Source of the DNA: Emiliania huxleyi CCMP1516
Taxonomy: Eukaryota; Haptophyta; Isochrysidales; Noelaerhabdaceae
Direction: 5' to 3'
Length of the DNA stretch: 64,000 nucleotides
Assembly: GCF_000372725.1 (NCBI RefSeq)
Contig: NW_005200623.1
Location: 33,984 to 97,983 of the forward strand
The position numbers and the translations under genes are program-made. Of this stretch, positions 21,253 through 32,559 are shown piece by piece; within the stretch, counting starts at the first letter, position 1; every line of letters begins with the position of its first letter. The notes under the pieces were generated by a model, which searched no databases, was not told where the DNA came from, and saw nothing but the letters and a program-made list of their open reading frames with translations.

Positions 21253-24200
21253 ATGTCCCACCTCCAGCGCGGCCTCGCAAAGGCGCTCGCCGCTACCGGG
21301 CGCTGGTCTCGCCGCGAGGCGAACCGGATGACGGCCGACGCCCGCGTGTGCGTCAACGGAGTCCAGGTTAGCAACCCGGCGGCGCGCGTGCGTCAGTCGG
21401 ACCGCGTGACGGTCGACGGCGAGCTGACGCCGCTGGAGGTGGCACCGCCGCGACTGTGGCGCTTTCACAAGCCGGATGGCCTCATCACCACCGCCTCAGA
21501 CCCACAGCGCAGGCCGACGGTGTTCGCGTCGCTGCCTGGCTGGCTGCCTCGCGTGCTGTCCGTCGGCCGGCTCGATATTCGGAGCGAGGGCTTGCTGCTG
21601 CTCACGAACTCTGGCCCGCTTGCACGGCGCGTGCTCCCTAGACACGCCTCTCGGAGCACTTCCTAGACGCCTGACGCCTGCTGTGCGGCGTGCTCCAGCC
21701 CGTATCAACTCACGCACACAGCGAGGCGCTTTCCAGACGCCCCTTCTCCGAACCGTCCGTGCGGCGCCTCCCGCGCCACCTCTTCCGGAGCTCCCCTGCA
21801 CCGTCTCCTGGCGCAGGATGCTCGAGCTTCCCTCGAACGCGTTCGAGCGCAAGTACCGCGCGCTCGTGTGCACCGGACAGGAATCTCTCCCCGTATCTCC
21901 CCATATCTCCCCACATCTCCCCATATCTCCCCACATCTCCCCATATCTCCCCATATCTCCCCATATCTCCCCGTATCTCCCCATATCTCCCCACATCTCC
22001 CCATATCTCCCCATATCTCCCCACATCTCCCCATATCTCATGCCTAGAAGCGGAATACCGCATTCTCGTATCCCAACTAGCACCCGAGAGGACACGTACT
22101 CCTCCAAGTAGGAGCGCGGCGTCACCGGCGCGATGATATCTCCCCATATCTCCCCATATCTCCCCATATCTCCCCAGATCTCGTGTACGTAGGAGCGCGG
22201 CGTCACCGGCGCGATGCAATCTCCCCATATCTCGAGCATATCTCCCCATATCTCGTGTACGTAGGAGCGCGGCGTCACCGGCGCGATGCAATCTCCCCAT
22301 ATCTCGAGCATATCTCCCCAGATCTCGTGTACGTAGGAGCGCGGCGTCACCGGCGCGATGCAATCTCCCTATATCTCGAGCATATCTCCCCAGATCTCGT
22401 GTATGTAGGAGCGCGGCGTCACCGGCGCGATGCTGCGGGCGATGGGCGATGGGTTTGGCGCTGCTAGAGTCAGAATACGGATGCTTGTCTCCCTACTAGC
22501 GCCCGAGAGGGCCACGTGTTCCGCTGTGTTCACCACCCGTATTCCGCTGCATTCACTGTCTTCCTCTCCGTCGTCTTCACGCCGTGCTCTGAACACGCTG
22601 CACAATACCGTCCTCCCGCCCTGAGGTTGGCGTATTCAGCACGTAGGCTCTGGCTCTACTAGAGTCAGACTCTCGCCCCACCTCTCCCATCTCTCCCCGT
22701 ATCTCCCCATATCTCCCCATATCTCCCCATCTCTCCCCATCTCTCCCCGTATCTCCCCATATCTCCCCATCTCTCCCCGTATCTCCCCATATCTCCCCAT
22801 ATCTCCCCATCTCTCCCCATCTCTCCCTGTATCTCCCCATATCTCCCCATCTCTCCCCGTATCTCCCCATATCTCCCCATCTCTCCCCATCTCTCCCCGT
22901 ATCTCCCCATATCTCCCCATATCTCCCCACATCTCCCCACATCTCCCCACATCTCCCCATATCTCCCCATATCTCGTGTTCTCTCTGCGGCGAGACTCAC
23001 CTGGCGTCTTCGCAACGTGGGCGCACGCTAGTCTGACAGTTGCTGATGAGCTCGCGCTGCGCGACCAGACAAGTCCTTCCATGTTTTAGTTTTCAGCTAG
23101 TCTGACAGTTGTTGATGAGCGGGTGTAGGCTCACGCTGCGCGACCAGACTCGCTTTCGGCCGATCAGGGCACTCCTACCCCCTCCTCCCCTCCTCCCTCC
23201 TCCCTCTCCTCCCTCTCCTCTCCACTGCCTTCCCTCTCCTCCCCTCCTCTCCCTCTCCTCCCTCTCCTCTCCACTGCCTTCCCTCTCCTCCCCTCCTCCC
23301 TCCTCCCTCTCCTCCCCGCTGCCTCCCCCCCCCCCCCCTCCCCACCCACCCACCCACCCACCCACCCCCCATAGGCGGTGCGCACGCCGCTGCAGCCGGC
23401 GGCGACGGGGCACGAGTGGGTGCGAATGACCCTCGTTGAGGGCAAGACCCGAGAGGTGCGCCCGAGAGTAGCCGAGAGTAGCCGAGAGTAGCCGAGAGTA
23501 GCCGAGAGTAGCCGAGAGTAGCCGAGCGGAGCAGAGAGTAGCCGAGCGGAGCAGAGAGGAGCCGAGAGGAGCCGAGAGTAGCCGAGAGTAGCCGAGATTA
23601 GCCGCCGTCGTCGAGGGCAAGACCCGCGAGGCAACCGCAACAGCAGCAGCAACAGCAGCTGCCGCTGCTATTGGTTGAGGAGCAAGTCCAGGGTGACTTC
23701 CTTGCGCCAGGTGCGCCGCGCGTGGCAGCACTTTGGCTTCGTCGTCTCGAGGCGCGAGGCTGAGATGCAGAGAGAGAAGGGGTTCCCGCAGATAGACTCC
23801 GCTGCCACGCCTGCTGGATGGAGAGATGGGATCTGGAAGAGAGACCCCGCTGCCACGCCTGCTGGGAAGCAGTTATAGAGATCCCGCCGACCGAGCCTTG
23901 CACACTCAATGCCGTGCCGGCTCCTGTCGTCTAGACGTGGAGACGCGAGGGACTAGCCTGGCCCTTGCCCCGCCACCCCATGTGCGTCGGAGAAGTGGAG
24001 AAGCTGAGAAGTGTACACACTCCTCTCTTAGAGTCCCCGTGTGGTGGTGGGCTGGCGGCGGCGTGAGAGAGCGAGAGAGAGAGAGAGAGAGAGTCGTGTT
24101 TGTGTTTGGCGTGAGAGACGTTTACCTGACCTTACCTCACCTGCCCTTAGGCTCGTGCGCGACGCTTACGGGCCGTTCGAGCTCGGCGAGCTGCGGCCGG

Positions 24201-24469
24201 GGGAGGTGTGTGGACGAGCCACCACGCGCACTGGGCCTTGCACTGCTTGCCGGCCTCCTTTAGATGGGGAGTCGAGAGGGTTGCCGCCCCTTGCCGCACC
24301 ACACCTCTTGCGTGTGTGTGGAGAAGTGTACTGGATTTTCCCTTAGGTGGAGGAGGTGCCGCGGCGCTGCGTCGCGCGGCTGCTGCGATTGCGCGAGCGA
24401 GTCTTGGAGGGGAGCGGCCGCGCGGCTCCGGTGGACCTCGCCGCATTCTGTGAAAATGAGCAGACATGA
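21253..24469 (+). CDS. RsuA/RluB-type rRNA pseudouridine synthase
   Basis: Seven exons (21253-21626, 21817-21880, 22409-22459, 23375-23455, 23711-23751, 24151-24205, 24347-24469) sum to 789 bases: 262 residues, in frame. Residues 1-55 are an S4 RNA-binding domain (GRWSRREANRM, RVCVNG). The catalytic motif is VGRLDIRSEGLLLLTNSG with Asp near residue 108; later come LPSNAFERKYR, EWVRMTLVEGKTRE, VRRAWQHFGF and YGPFELGELRPGEV, the family order. It isomerises a uridine in rRNA; bacterial-type, so a plastid or mitochondrial site is likely, though I see no clear transit peptide at this ATG (an in-frame Pro/Ala-rich stretch lies upstream after a stop). Donors are GC, GA, GC, GT, GC, GT; all acceptors are AG|G. 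Confidence 0.85.
21885..22040. repeat. CTCCCCATAT satellite in intron 2
   Basis: Ten-base units, pyrimidine-rich on the coding strand, inside the intron 21881-22408. It is followed by the insert start CTAGAAGCGGAATACCGC at 22043. Confidence 0.9.
22104..22436. repeat. Five-copy exon-edge array in pseudouridine synthase intron 2
   Basis: GTAGGAGCGCGGCGTCACCG followed by GCGCGATG occurs at about 22106, 22186, 22258, 22330 and 22404, separated by CTCCCCATATCTCGAGCATA. Only the last copy continues into the exon reading ERGVTGAMLRAMGDGF. Each copy offers a TAG|G acceptor. Confidence 0.9.
22463..22642 (+). repeat. CTAGA-type intron insert (introner-like)
   Basis: Starts CTAGAGTCAGAATACGG, continues GCGCCCGAGAGGGCCACGTG, ends GGCGTATTCAGCACGTAG. 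Close relatives lie in introns at 38866-39043 and 51048-51299, and on the minus strand at 7088-7246. Confidence 0.8.
22670..22975. repeat. CTCCCCATAT/CTCCCCATCT satellite in intron 3
   Basis: About 30 ten-base units in higher-order groups. Tandem copies of a ~65-base block (CTAGTCTGACAGTTG at 23030 and 23097) and a CCCTCTCCTC tract (23180-23340) follow before exon 4 at 23375. Confidence 0.9.
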
Positions 24470-24574
24470 CGATTTGTTGAAATGCCCGGGTATGGAGATC
24501 GCGCTAACGAAAACTGTACGCGTACCGCAACCTTCTCCACACACCACGAAAAAAACTCTGACATTTTACGAACT

Positions 24575-24605
24575 CCTTGGCGACGCGCGCGCCGCGTCGC
24601 CAAGG
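24575..24605. other. Perfect 13-bp hairpin
   Basis: CCTTGGCGACGCG and CGCGTCGCCAAGG enclose a 5-base loop about 105 bases after the pseudouridine synthase stop. It could shape the 3' end or be a repeat terminus. Confidence 0.6.
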
Positions 24606-24855
24606 CTCAGCGACCTCGGTCGTACAATCGGCCGGCTGCGCGGGTTTTCGGCGAGTTTCCCGCGCACCGGCCACGACGGACCAACCAGACCAAAAATCGC
24701 GACGCTCGCGCGCAAAAATCAGCACGGAATCAACGCTCACGACGCTCTCGATGATCTCGATGATTCGAGGATTTGAGGATGGTGTGCCCCCCCGCTCCCC
24801 CCCCGCCCGGCCTCGAACCCGCAGCCAACCGGCCCGAATGCGAACCTCTGACCGC

Positions 24856-26153
24856 TATGATGTAACATACTTGACCCGCCCGCTTGGCCACCTTCCCTCG
24901 TCTTTTCTGGTACCAGAGCTGCGGATTCTCGGCCGCCGATCTCCGCCCGCCCATGCGCTCGCTGGGCTTCCCGACGGGGCGGGCCTCGTGCTGATGGACC
25001 CAGCCGAGGTGCCCGACCAGTCGGAGTGGCGCTGACGCGCCGCGCGCGACCACCAGCCAGCTCTTCAGCGCGGTCGAGGACGGTGCGTCGAAAGAGTAGA
25101 CACTCCAAACAGTTGTCGAGTTTTTTCCCTCTTTTTGAGCGCGGCTGCTGCACACCCAGCCCACCAGTGATACCAGACGCACCGGATCCAACCCTGGCAG
25201 CGCTTGACCGCGACCCCGATGACCGCCCACAGGTGGCTGATAGCGGCCGCCGCCCACGCTGCTTTTCGGCGCCTGGCTCTCAGAGGGCTCCTGCGGCTCT
25301 CCCTCGTCGCGTGACCGCCGCCGACATCATGTGCTCGGTCGTCCCCGCCGGCGCGGAGCTGCGCCACGTCGAATTCTTCGGTGGCTCGACCGCCGGCGCG
25401 CCCACTATCGCCTCCTGCGCGCCTCACACCCAGTATTCACCTCGCGCGCGACCGCCAAAGTGAGCGCACGACCACCTCCCCCTCGCTCCTGTAGGTGGGC
25501 CGCCCCGCGCTGGCGGGAAGAGGCGCGCCGAGCCATCGGTGACGTCCCGGCGAGCTCATGGGCCCCCAAAAGGTCGCACCGACCCGTGGCTCCGCCGTCG
25601 GCTCCGCCGCGAGCGGCGACGGTGAGGCCGCCGGGGCTCGCCTATACCGGCTAGTGTGGAGCTCTCAGTGTGGTTGCGTGTTGTACTAGTGATGCTGCAC
25701 TAGGCGGCCCGTTTTTAGCAAAAACCAGATACCACATCGCGTGTGGTCGTCGAAAAACCGCATGTTCGCCCGTCTGGGACCTCTTCGTACGGCTCCAAAA
25801 ACCGCTCCTTAACGACGACTACGCGGCCCGGCGGTCGATCTGCGCCTTCTCAGCGGTGGAGGGGATGTGGGAGGTACGTGCGGACCGCGTGGTGTTGCGA
25901 CGGTTTGACGAGTGCGACTCCCAGCGTCGACTTTTCGACCCCACGGAGCCTCTGCTGCTCCGGGGGGGGGGTCTGCAGACCACCCGGCCGAACTTCAGAG
26001 TCGCGGTGCTCCTCAAATACCGCTCAAACGCCCACGATGTTGTGCAGGGGACATATGCTGATGATCCTGGCCCGATTGGTTCGCTCAGAAAGCTTCTGGG
26101 CGGTCGTTAAGGTTCGCTCCCCGCACACCGGCCCGGAAGTATGTTACACCATA
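24856..26153 (+). mobile_element. TIR DNA transposon, copy 1
   Basis: Ends are TATGATGTAACATACTT and its inverse AAGTATGTTACACCATA (one mismatch in 17). The interior matches the copy at 34897-36550 in reverse orientation over most of its length, with indels. No obvious target-site duplication here (flanks ACCGC and GCTAC). It contains the conserved ORF at 25670-26110. No transposase catalytic motif was recognised, so it may be non-autonomous. Confidence 0.8.
25670..26110 (+). CDS. Transposon-encoded hypothetical protein, ~145 aa
   Basis: Open frame inside the TIR element. From about residue 10 it matches the frame in the second copy (minus strand 35400-34940): FLAKTRYHIACGRRKTACSP here against FLAKSRYHIARGHRKTACSP there, and so on to the same C-terminus LLGGR. 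In the other copy a G-run indel shifts the frame in the middle. Good conservation of one reading frame suggests past coding. It could be a piece of a transposase or a cargo protein; not recognised. Confidence 0.45.
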   Translation: MVACCTSDAALGGPFLAKTRYHIACGRRKTACSPVWDLFVRLQKPLLNDDYAARRSICAFSAVEGMWEVRADRVVLRRFDECDSQRRLFDPTEPLLLRGGGLQTTRPNFRVAVLLKYRSNAHDVVQGTYADDPGPIGSLRKLLGGR

Positions 26154-26159
26154 GCTACG

Positions 26160-26704
26160 CCAGCCACCAATGCACAAACCTCGACGCCACAAATTTCTGA
26201 ACCCCATACACCCATGCACTCAGCTCACAATCAGCACCCTATACAGTATGATTCCCGCGCGTCTCGCGCCCCAACTGACAACTCACCATTGTCCCTCGGA
26301 CACCACTCTCCAGCCGCGCTACTTTCGCCCACCCACCGCTCTCGCATGACATCTCGACAATCCTCATCTCTGGGCCCAAGACTCCTAACCACTTCCCCTG
26401 CTCGCCCAGGACCACGAAGCGCCGCCCGCGCGCCCATTACCCCCCAATCAACCCACGCTGTCCCTCAATCGCCACCCGCCAGATGTACTGCCCTCGCCCA
26501 CCCAATACTCTCACCCTCCTAACCCGGACAGTCCAGGTACAGGAAAAGCGGGGAGCGGGGCCCGATCCAAGGAGCACCCCGTCGGCCCGGGAGGGCTGTG
26601 AATTTCGGCGCGGGCGGAAGGCTGCCTGCAGACGCTCAGCCCCTGGCTGAGCTGCCGAATCCTCCCGGCTAATCCCCTGACCTGCCGCCTGAAACGGGAC
26701 AACA
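26160..26704. other. Intergenic, no gene seen
   Basis: Less GC-rich and C-rich on the plus strand (26200-26520), then mixed sequence. No convincing coding frame on either strand. Confidence 0.5.
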
Positions 26705-27000
26705 TTACACCACCTCACACACACTCCCCCCTCAGGGCTAAGCAGTGCGCAAGTCCACCCGAACTCTAGGCGAGGCGTCGACCACTCCTTCGGAATAGCT
26801 CTGTCAGTGGCTGCACTAGACGCCCAGTGATGGCGCGCGGCGCGGGCGGATGACTGGAAGAGAAAATGCGGAGATGCTAGCTCGCAGGTAGATGTGCTCA
26901 GCCAAGGGTCCGGGATGAGGGGAATGTGTCAGTGTGAGGGGTGCACCAACCGCAGAGCGTTGTGTTTTGCCTTTGAAAACTGAACAGTTTTTTTTCTCCA
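26705..27000 (-). repeat. Dispersed repeat A, copy 2
   Basis: Reverse complement of 5013-5300 with indels; ends in CCTTTGAAAACTGAACAGTT. Confidence 0.75.
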
Positions 27001-27076
27001 CACACCACTAACGGCAAACCCGCACGAGAAACTAATTTTTCAAAAAAACTGGCGCCGACCCGCTAGGAGGGTCAGC

Positions 27077-27451
27077 ATGGGGTGCGGTGGGCAGGATCTG
27101 CGCCACTTGGGCAGTGCATTTGAGCTGGGGGCGATTTTTGAGCTAAAACCCTCCCTTGTGCCACCGTTTCGTGTGCTCGCCCTTGATCGTATCAAGACGC
27201 CCCAGGGCAGTGGGGTCGTCTCCAAGGGACGTGGAGGCACCAGCGGCCTCACACCTGCACGTTTTGACCTCGAGGTAGCTCCGCAATCTCGATTGAATCT
27301 CGATGCGCTCTCCACAAAACTCGCTGGAGCCTCCAAACCAGAGCAGTCCGCCACGACACACGCGTGCCCACCCTCTCGGAGATATCCAGAACGCCCCGGA
27401 TCGTCTCATTTCGTAGCCACTGGTTTGTGCATTCACACATTACACGCGTGA
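27077..27451 (+). CDS. ORF of 124 codons, doubtful
   Basis: Starts MGCGGQDLRHLGSAFELG and runs to a stop at 27451. It lacks the strong G/C third-position bias of the recognised genes, and I see no homology or domain. May be chance. Confidence 0.2.
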   Translation: MGCGGQDLRHLGSAFELGAIFELKPSLVPPFRVLALDRIKTPQGSGVVSKGRGGTSGLTPARFDLEVAPQSRLNLDALSTKLAGASKPEQSATTHACPPSRRYPERPGSSHFVATGLCIHTLHA

Positions 27452-27589
27452 ATCGCCTCTCGGCGCCGGCGGACGCTTCGCTTCGCCGAGGGCTCGCAGC
27501 TTCGTGAGAGCCCTCCCAGGCCGCCGGCTGGTCTCGAGCGCGGCCGGCGCACGCCGGCCTCCGCCGCACCCCGCCGCGTGGCGGAAACT

Positions 27590-28236
27590 AGCCGCGGCGG
27601 CCACGGGAGAAAGCGTTGCCTTGGCTCAACGTGGTGTCGCTCGCGGCTGCTCTCGCCGACGGTGAGCCTGGCATCCCAAGAATTGTGCGCCGACCGGATG
27701 TGAGCCGGCACTCGCGCTGAGCCGCTCGAGCTGCCGCAGGCGTCACTGTTGAGTCGGCACGGGCTCCTCTGGGCGGCAGTCTGCGCCGGCGGACGCTGTT
27801 TGGCGCTGCATGCACGAGCAGTGCGTGCACGCGCGACGCGTCGCGTGTGCACTCGGCGTGCCGAGCCGGCGCCTGTTGTTCTATCACGGCGCCGCTGCAC
27901 CACCCGCAACCGACTCCCGCTGCGGAGGGCGGCGCACTCCGCTCTAGGTGGCACGCTCTTGGTGGCACGCTCTCGGTGGCACGCTCTCGGTGGCACGCTC
28001 TCTTTGGCTCGCCGAGCAGCATATCGCCACCACCGCTGGATCCGTGCGACAGGTGTGTGGGCATCGCAGCTGCCGAGGGCTAACATGTCCACGCGCCCCT
28101 CAACGCGTGTGGTCAGGAGCGACTGGCGAGTCAGGCAGCTGGCCTCGAGCAGTTCGAGCCAGCCTCGACCGAGTGTCGGGCGTTGAGGGAGGCGGCGCAA
28201 GGCGGCGCTGGCGCCTCCTCTAGACTCCATCGCCAC
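27590..28236 (-). CDS. Possible exon with IQ-like motif
   Basis: In a long open minus frame, the segment near 28050-28000 reads VARIQRWWRYAARRAKE, which fits an IQ calmodulin-binding motif. After it come tandem GGTGGCACGCTCT units (27945-28005), a typical intron filling, so the exon probably ends there. The gene at 28539 carries a similar IQ motif. Start, end and function are unclear; the Arg-rich remainder of the frame is probably not protein. Confidence 0.3.
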
Positions 28237-28538
28237 GAGCCTCGCGGCGGCGCGGTCGCGTCACACACCCAGCTGCGAGCAACCCCATACGTCGCGCTCA
28301 AAAAAGAATTTGGGGTGGAGACCATGCACACCCACACAGCGACACATTCATGACTAAACTGACTATTAGACAATAAGCTGTGCCCGATCTCGATCTCACT
28401 GGGTCTGTCCAATCTGAGAGGCACGTTAGGAACAGGTTAGGAACGCCGTCTCCCGGTCTCGTGTCGTGTACCCCTGTATCACTCTATACACAATGATCAT
28501 GGTGGCGCCCCGCTCTGAACTGTGTATATGGCTATATG

Positions 28539-31500
28539 TCACACAGCACTCACAGAACCACCCCGGCCAGTGCGTGGGAATGTCAGGAACGCCAACTCTG
28601 GCGCATCGGGGCGGCCTTCACGGAGGTGGCGTGCCCAGCGGTGGTAGGCGAGCGAGAAGGCAGAGACCGCCGCCACGGCGTTTATCGCGACGAGCAGCGC
28701 GAGGACGCCGCCGAGGAGCGCGGGCCGGAGTCCGCCGGGGAGGCACGTGTCTACCGTGAGGTGATCCGAGGAGAGCGGCTGCCGTTCCGCCCAAGCAATC
28801 ACGACGAGGAGGATGGCCACGAAGCTGGACGGGACGGCCGGGATGAGAACGGCCGGGATGAGAAGGGCGATGGCGGACTCGCGCTGGCGAGGGGAGAAGA
28901 CCGCAGCGAGCGACTCATGTGGCACGGCGCGTAGTCGCCAAGTGCAGAGCGCGGCCGGCAGCCAGATGGTGCAGGCGGCCACGACGACGAGGAGGCCGTC
29001 CAGAGCTGCGAGGAGCGCCTGATGTGGGGCGAGGTGCGCTTGTCCACACGCCAGTGTGGGGCAAGCGGCGGCCTCTCCCTCGCATCTCTCTCGCGCCTCG
29101 GGCACGCGGCTCCAGCCATGCGCCCGCGACCCGACGGCGTTGATGATGAGCTCTGTGGAGAGGTCGACAAAGTAGAGGGAGAAGACCGCGGCGAAGAAGA
29201 GGAGCGGCGCCGTCTGGACGAGGGCAAGGGGAAGGGCAAGTAAACTTCTCCACCAGGGCCAGGCTATCCCTCGCGACTCCACGCCCCAAGACAGGAGCCC
29301 CACGGCCTTGAAGGTGCAGGTCCCGGATGAGAGCGCACCTGGGCGAGCGCGCTGAGCTCGGGCACCGGCGACGCGTCGGCGAAGCTGACGCTCGCCGACG
29401 CGCGGCTCGCTGGAACCTGCAGCTTGCCCAGCGGGGTGCTCAGTAGGTGCGAGTCGCCAGAGCGCACCCGCCAGCCGAAGCGATCGAGCTCCGCCAGGGA
29501 CACGGAGGCGGCGCAGCTGGCAGTGGCGGGCGGCGGCATACGGTGTCCGGTCTGATTGAGCCACTCCTCGAGCAGCACCCCCTCTCCGCCCTTGGAAAAG
29601 GGCCAATCGCCGTCCGAGCGCGCCTGCCGCGCAGAGACGAAGAGGGAGAGCGCCAGCGCGCGCAGAAACTCGTCGGACGAGACGCGGTCCCACGCGAGGG
29701 ACTCAGACCAGAGCGGCGACCAAGCCGCACGCTGTCTGCGCTGGCTGCGGCTCTGTCCCCTGCTGTGGCTCTGGCTGGCCAGACTGCTCTGCAGGCTGCG
29801 CTCACTGGCCCCGCTCCCGACCCTCTCCAGCGAGCGGCCTCCCGCCTGGCTGACCCGACTCCTGTGCATGCTGTCCTTACCCTGCAGGCTGTCCTCACTC
29901 TGCAGCCGCGCCGTTCGCGCCGCCCTCTCACGGTAGCCGCGCCAGAAGGCCTGTATCTTCTGTGCCGCCGCGAGCTTGCGCGGCGGCACCTCGTACAGGA
30001 CCATGAGCACCTCGGCGATGACGAGAGCGTCGCGGCGGTCGTAGGCGGGGATCCACGGCAGATCTCGCAGCAGCTCGAGCACGTTGCCCGCGCGCCGCGT
30101 CGCCTCAGCGTCTGTGCTGCCGAGCGCCTGTGAGAAGGTTCGGAGAAGGCTTATGGGGAGGGCGACAAGGAGAGCATCTCGCCCCTGAGCCGCCCTCCTC
30201 CATGCGGCTGTCCGCCTCTCGGGAGGCCTGGAGCAGCGTGCGCAGCACCCGCTGCCCGTTGCGCGCTAGGGCGAACTGGCGACCGAGGGCGGGCACCAGC
30301 TCGGCCAGCGCAGCCGAGCGGGACATGAAGAAGAGCGGCAGCAGGGCGAGCGGACACGCGATCGCCATGAAGAGGAAGCACACGTTGAAGGTCGAGAGGA
30401 TGCGCAGCTCCGCGAGCGTCGCGCGCGGCTCGAGGCAGGGGAGCGCAAAGGTGCGAGGGCCGAGGCGGGCCAGGCGCCGCTGCGAGGCCGTCAGCTCGCC
30501 CGCAATGAAGACGGGTAGCTGACGGTGCTCCACGACGGCCGCCTCGAAGGTGCACCACATTCGGAACTGAAACGAAGGCGCCGTGTTCACCCGGCTAAGG
30601 GGGACCCAAATCACGGCGCGGACCGCCCGCACGACGTGCGAGAGGAGCGCGCAAAAGTCCTCGTGGACGTACTCGCCGGCGAAGCGGAAGCACCACGCGT
30701 CCATCCAGAGCGCCGCCACACCCGCCTCCCTCGCCTTGAGCAGTACAGCCCTGAGGGTGTGCTCGTCGATCGTCGTGCCGTCGTCGGCCCGCGCCTAAAC
30801 CAAGCGGACAGTGGTCGAGAAATCGGCCGCCCCTGCGGCCGCCGCCGTCGCGGGCGCGGCGGCCGGCGCCGCCACCGCCACCCACCGCCCGCGCAGAGTG
30901 GGGGCGGCTACAAAGAGAGGGGTAGTGGCGCGGGTCAGGGTGGAAGACCGCGCCTGCCGGTAGGACACCAGCGCAAAGTCGGCCGTCTCGCTGTCCGCCT
31001 CGAAGAGGAACTCGTCCGTCGAGAAGAGCTGCGAGAGGACGAGGCCGGCGGGCCTTGCCGCGAACGCCTCCTCCAGCCGCGCCAGGCTGACAAGCTTGAG
31101 GCGCCTAAGAAAGAAGAACCAAATTCGCACAAAAAGAGAAGAGCCCGGGCCTGCTGCGTCGACTCTTTCGAGGCGCTTGAGTGCGAGCGACTGGCTCGAG
31201 ATGCTGCTCTGGTTGCCCACGACTAGGAGCGGCTCGCCAACGTCCTCGCCAGCCACGCGGAGCGATCGAAAGATGGCCGTCGGTGGCGGCCGGGACGGAG
31301 GCCTCCGCCCGCGCCGCCGCAGTCTTCCACTCGGGCCCCATTCCTGCTCCGGCGGCGGCGCACGAACCGGCAGCTCGACGCAGAGCAGCCTGCGTGGCGA
31401 CGGAGGGAGAGGACGGTGAAGAATAGCCGCGGGGAAGCGCCCGGCACTTGGGGCCGAGCTACACCTCTCGCCCTCCGCCGACGTGTCGAGCAGCCAGCTG

Positions 31501-32316
31501 AGCTCGGTCGGCCGCACCACTTGAGAGCACCCGGCCACAAGCCGACCCCCTAGCAGCTGCTCGTCTTTCACGCGCACGTCGAGGAGCCCCCCCCCTCGTG
31601 GCCCGCCGCTCCACCCGGCGAGACACTCGCACCTCACGTCGGCCGCACGCGTCAGAATCGGTACGCGAAGCTCAAAGCGCAGCGCAGATCCGCGCAGCGA
31701 CCAGCGGCCCCACCCAGCCTCCCCTGCAGGCGGCGATGGCGAAGTCGCGTCGAGGTCGCGGCGGCGGCGGCGGCCATCGCCGCCGAGCGATAAGCGGTCG
31801 CGGTGAGCGATAAGCGGCGGCGATGGCGCGGTCGCGCCAGCGCCGTCGAGCTGCTCCTGCTCGGCCGACGGCAGAGGGGGAGGAGGCGAGGGTGGACCGG
31901 AGGACGAAGAGTTCTGCTGGGAGGCCCCGAGGCGAAGTCCTAAGCGAGCCACGCGCCGCGAAGGCACACGCCGCGAAGAAGTCGCCATGCACAAGCCGAG
32001 TGTGCTTGCCAGGCAGAGAATCGCGGCGGTTGCCCAACCACCGATCGCGAGGAAGAAGGCGGGCGAGCAGAATGGAAGGAGATCCAGGGAGAGCAGCAGT
32101 GAGCCAGGAGGCGCCACCGCCAGCAGCGCGAAGAGCGGCGAGCCTGTCCAGTAGAGCGCGAGGCGTGTACCAGACATTAGCGACGGGAGCGGTGATGGGC
32201 GCGGCCAGCACGAAAAGGGCCGCGAAGAGCGGCGAGTCCGTCCAGTGGAGCGTGTCTGTTGGGACGATGTACACTGCCTGCGGGGGGCGAACAGGCGCTG
32301 TTCGCCAACGTCGCAT
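28539..32316 (-). CDS. Large multi-pass membrane protein with an IQ motif, function unknown
   Basis: Secure 3' exons: 30794-30228 (189 codons), 30127-29339 (263) and 29213-28539 (225); all join in phase 0 (LRTLLQ-ALGSTDAEA, SALAQ-TAPLLFFAA). Upstream, 32316 to about 30850 is a mostly open frame with an N-terminal hydrophobic pair (WTGSPLFALLAVA, FFLAIGGWATAAILCLAS) and a long hydrophilic part; its splice to 30794 is unresolved. The 30794 exon has ALWMDAWCF, HVVRAVRAVIWVPLS and RMWCTFEAAVVEHRQLPVF, then a membrane segment. The next has AAQKIQAFWRGYRERAAR, an IQ motif expected to bind calmodulin. The last has about four membrane helices. The WMDxWC/MWCTFE block resembles TIR/HET-style folds only loosely. 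Possibly a calcium-responsive membrane protein (inference). A 16-base repeat lies at 32127 and 32221. Confidence 0.65.
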
Positions 32317-32559
32317 CTATACTGAGTAGAGTCATGAAGACACTTTACAACTCCAGTAGTCGTACTCGTAGCAGCAGCCTGTCGGTGCACTCTCGCATGC
32401 TTGCTGTACACAGTACTGGGATGAACTATTATGACTCTGGAGGGGGACCGGGAGGCGGTAAGTCGTCGTCGCCCGGCGCTGCTGCTTGCTGCCGTGCCGC
32501 CCACGGCCACCCAGCACAGGACTCACAGCTGGACTGCTATTACGAGAAACTCACACCAG

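Noticed and set aside
32127..32238. An exon-edge-duplication intron at the 5' end of the membrane gene
   Set aside because: A 16-base repeat is present, but no donor/acceptor pair keeps the frame by the usual AG|G rule, so I left it as a plain repeat.
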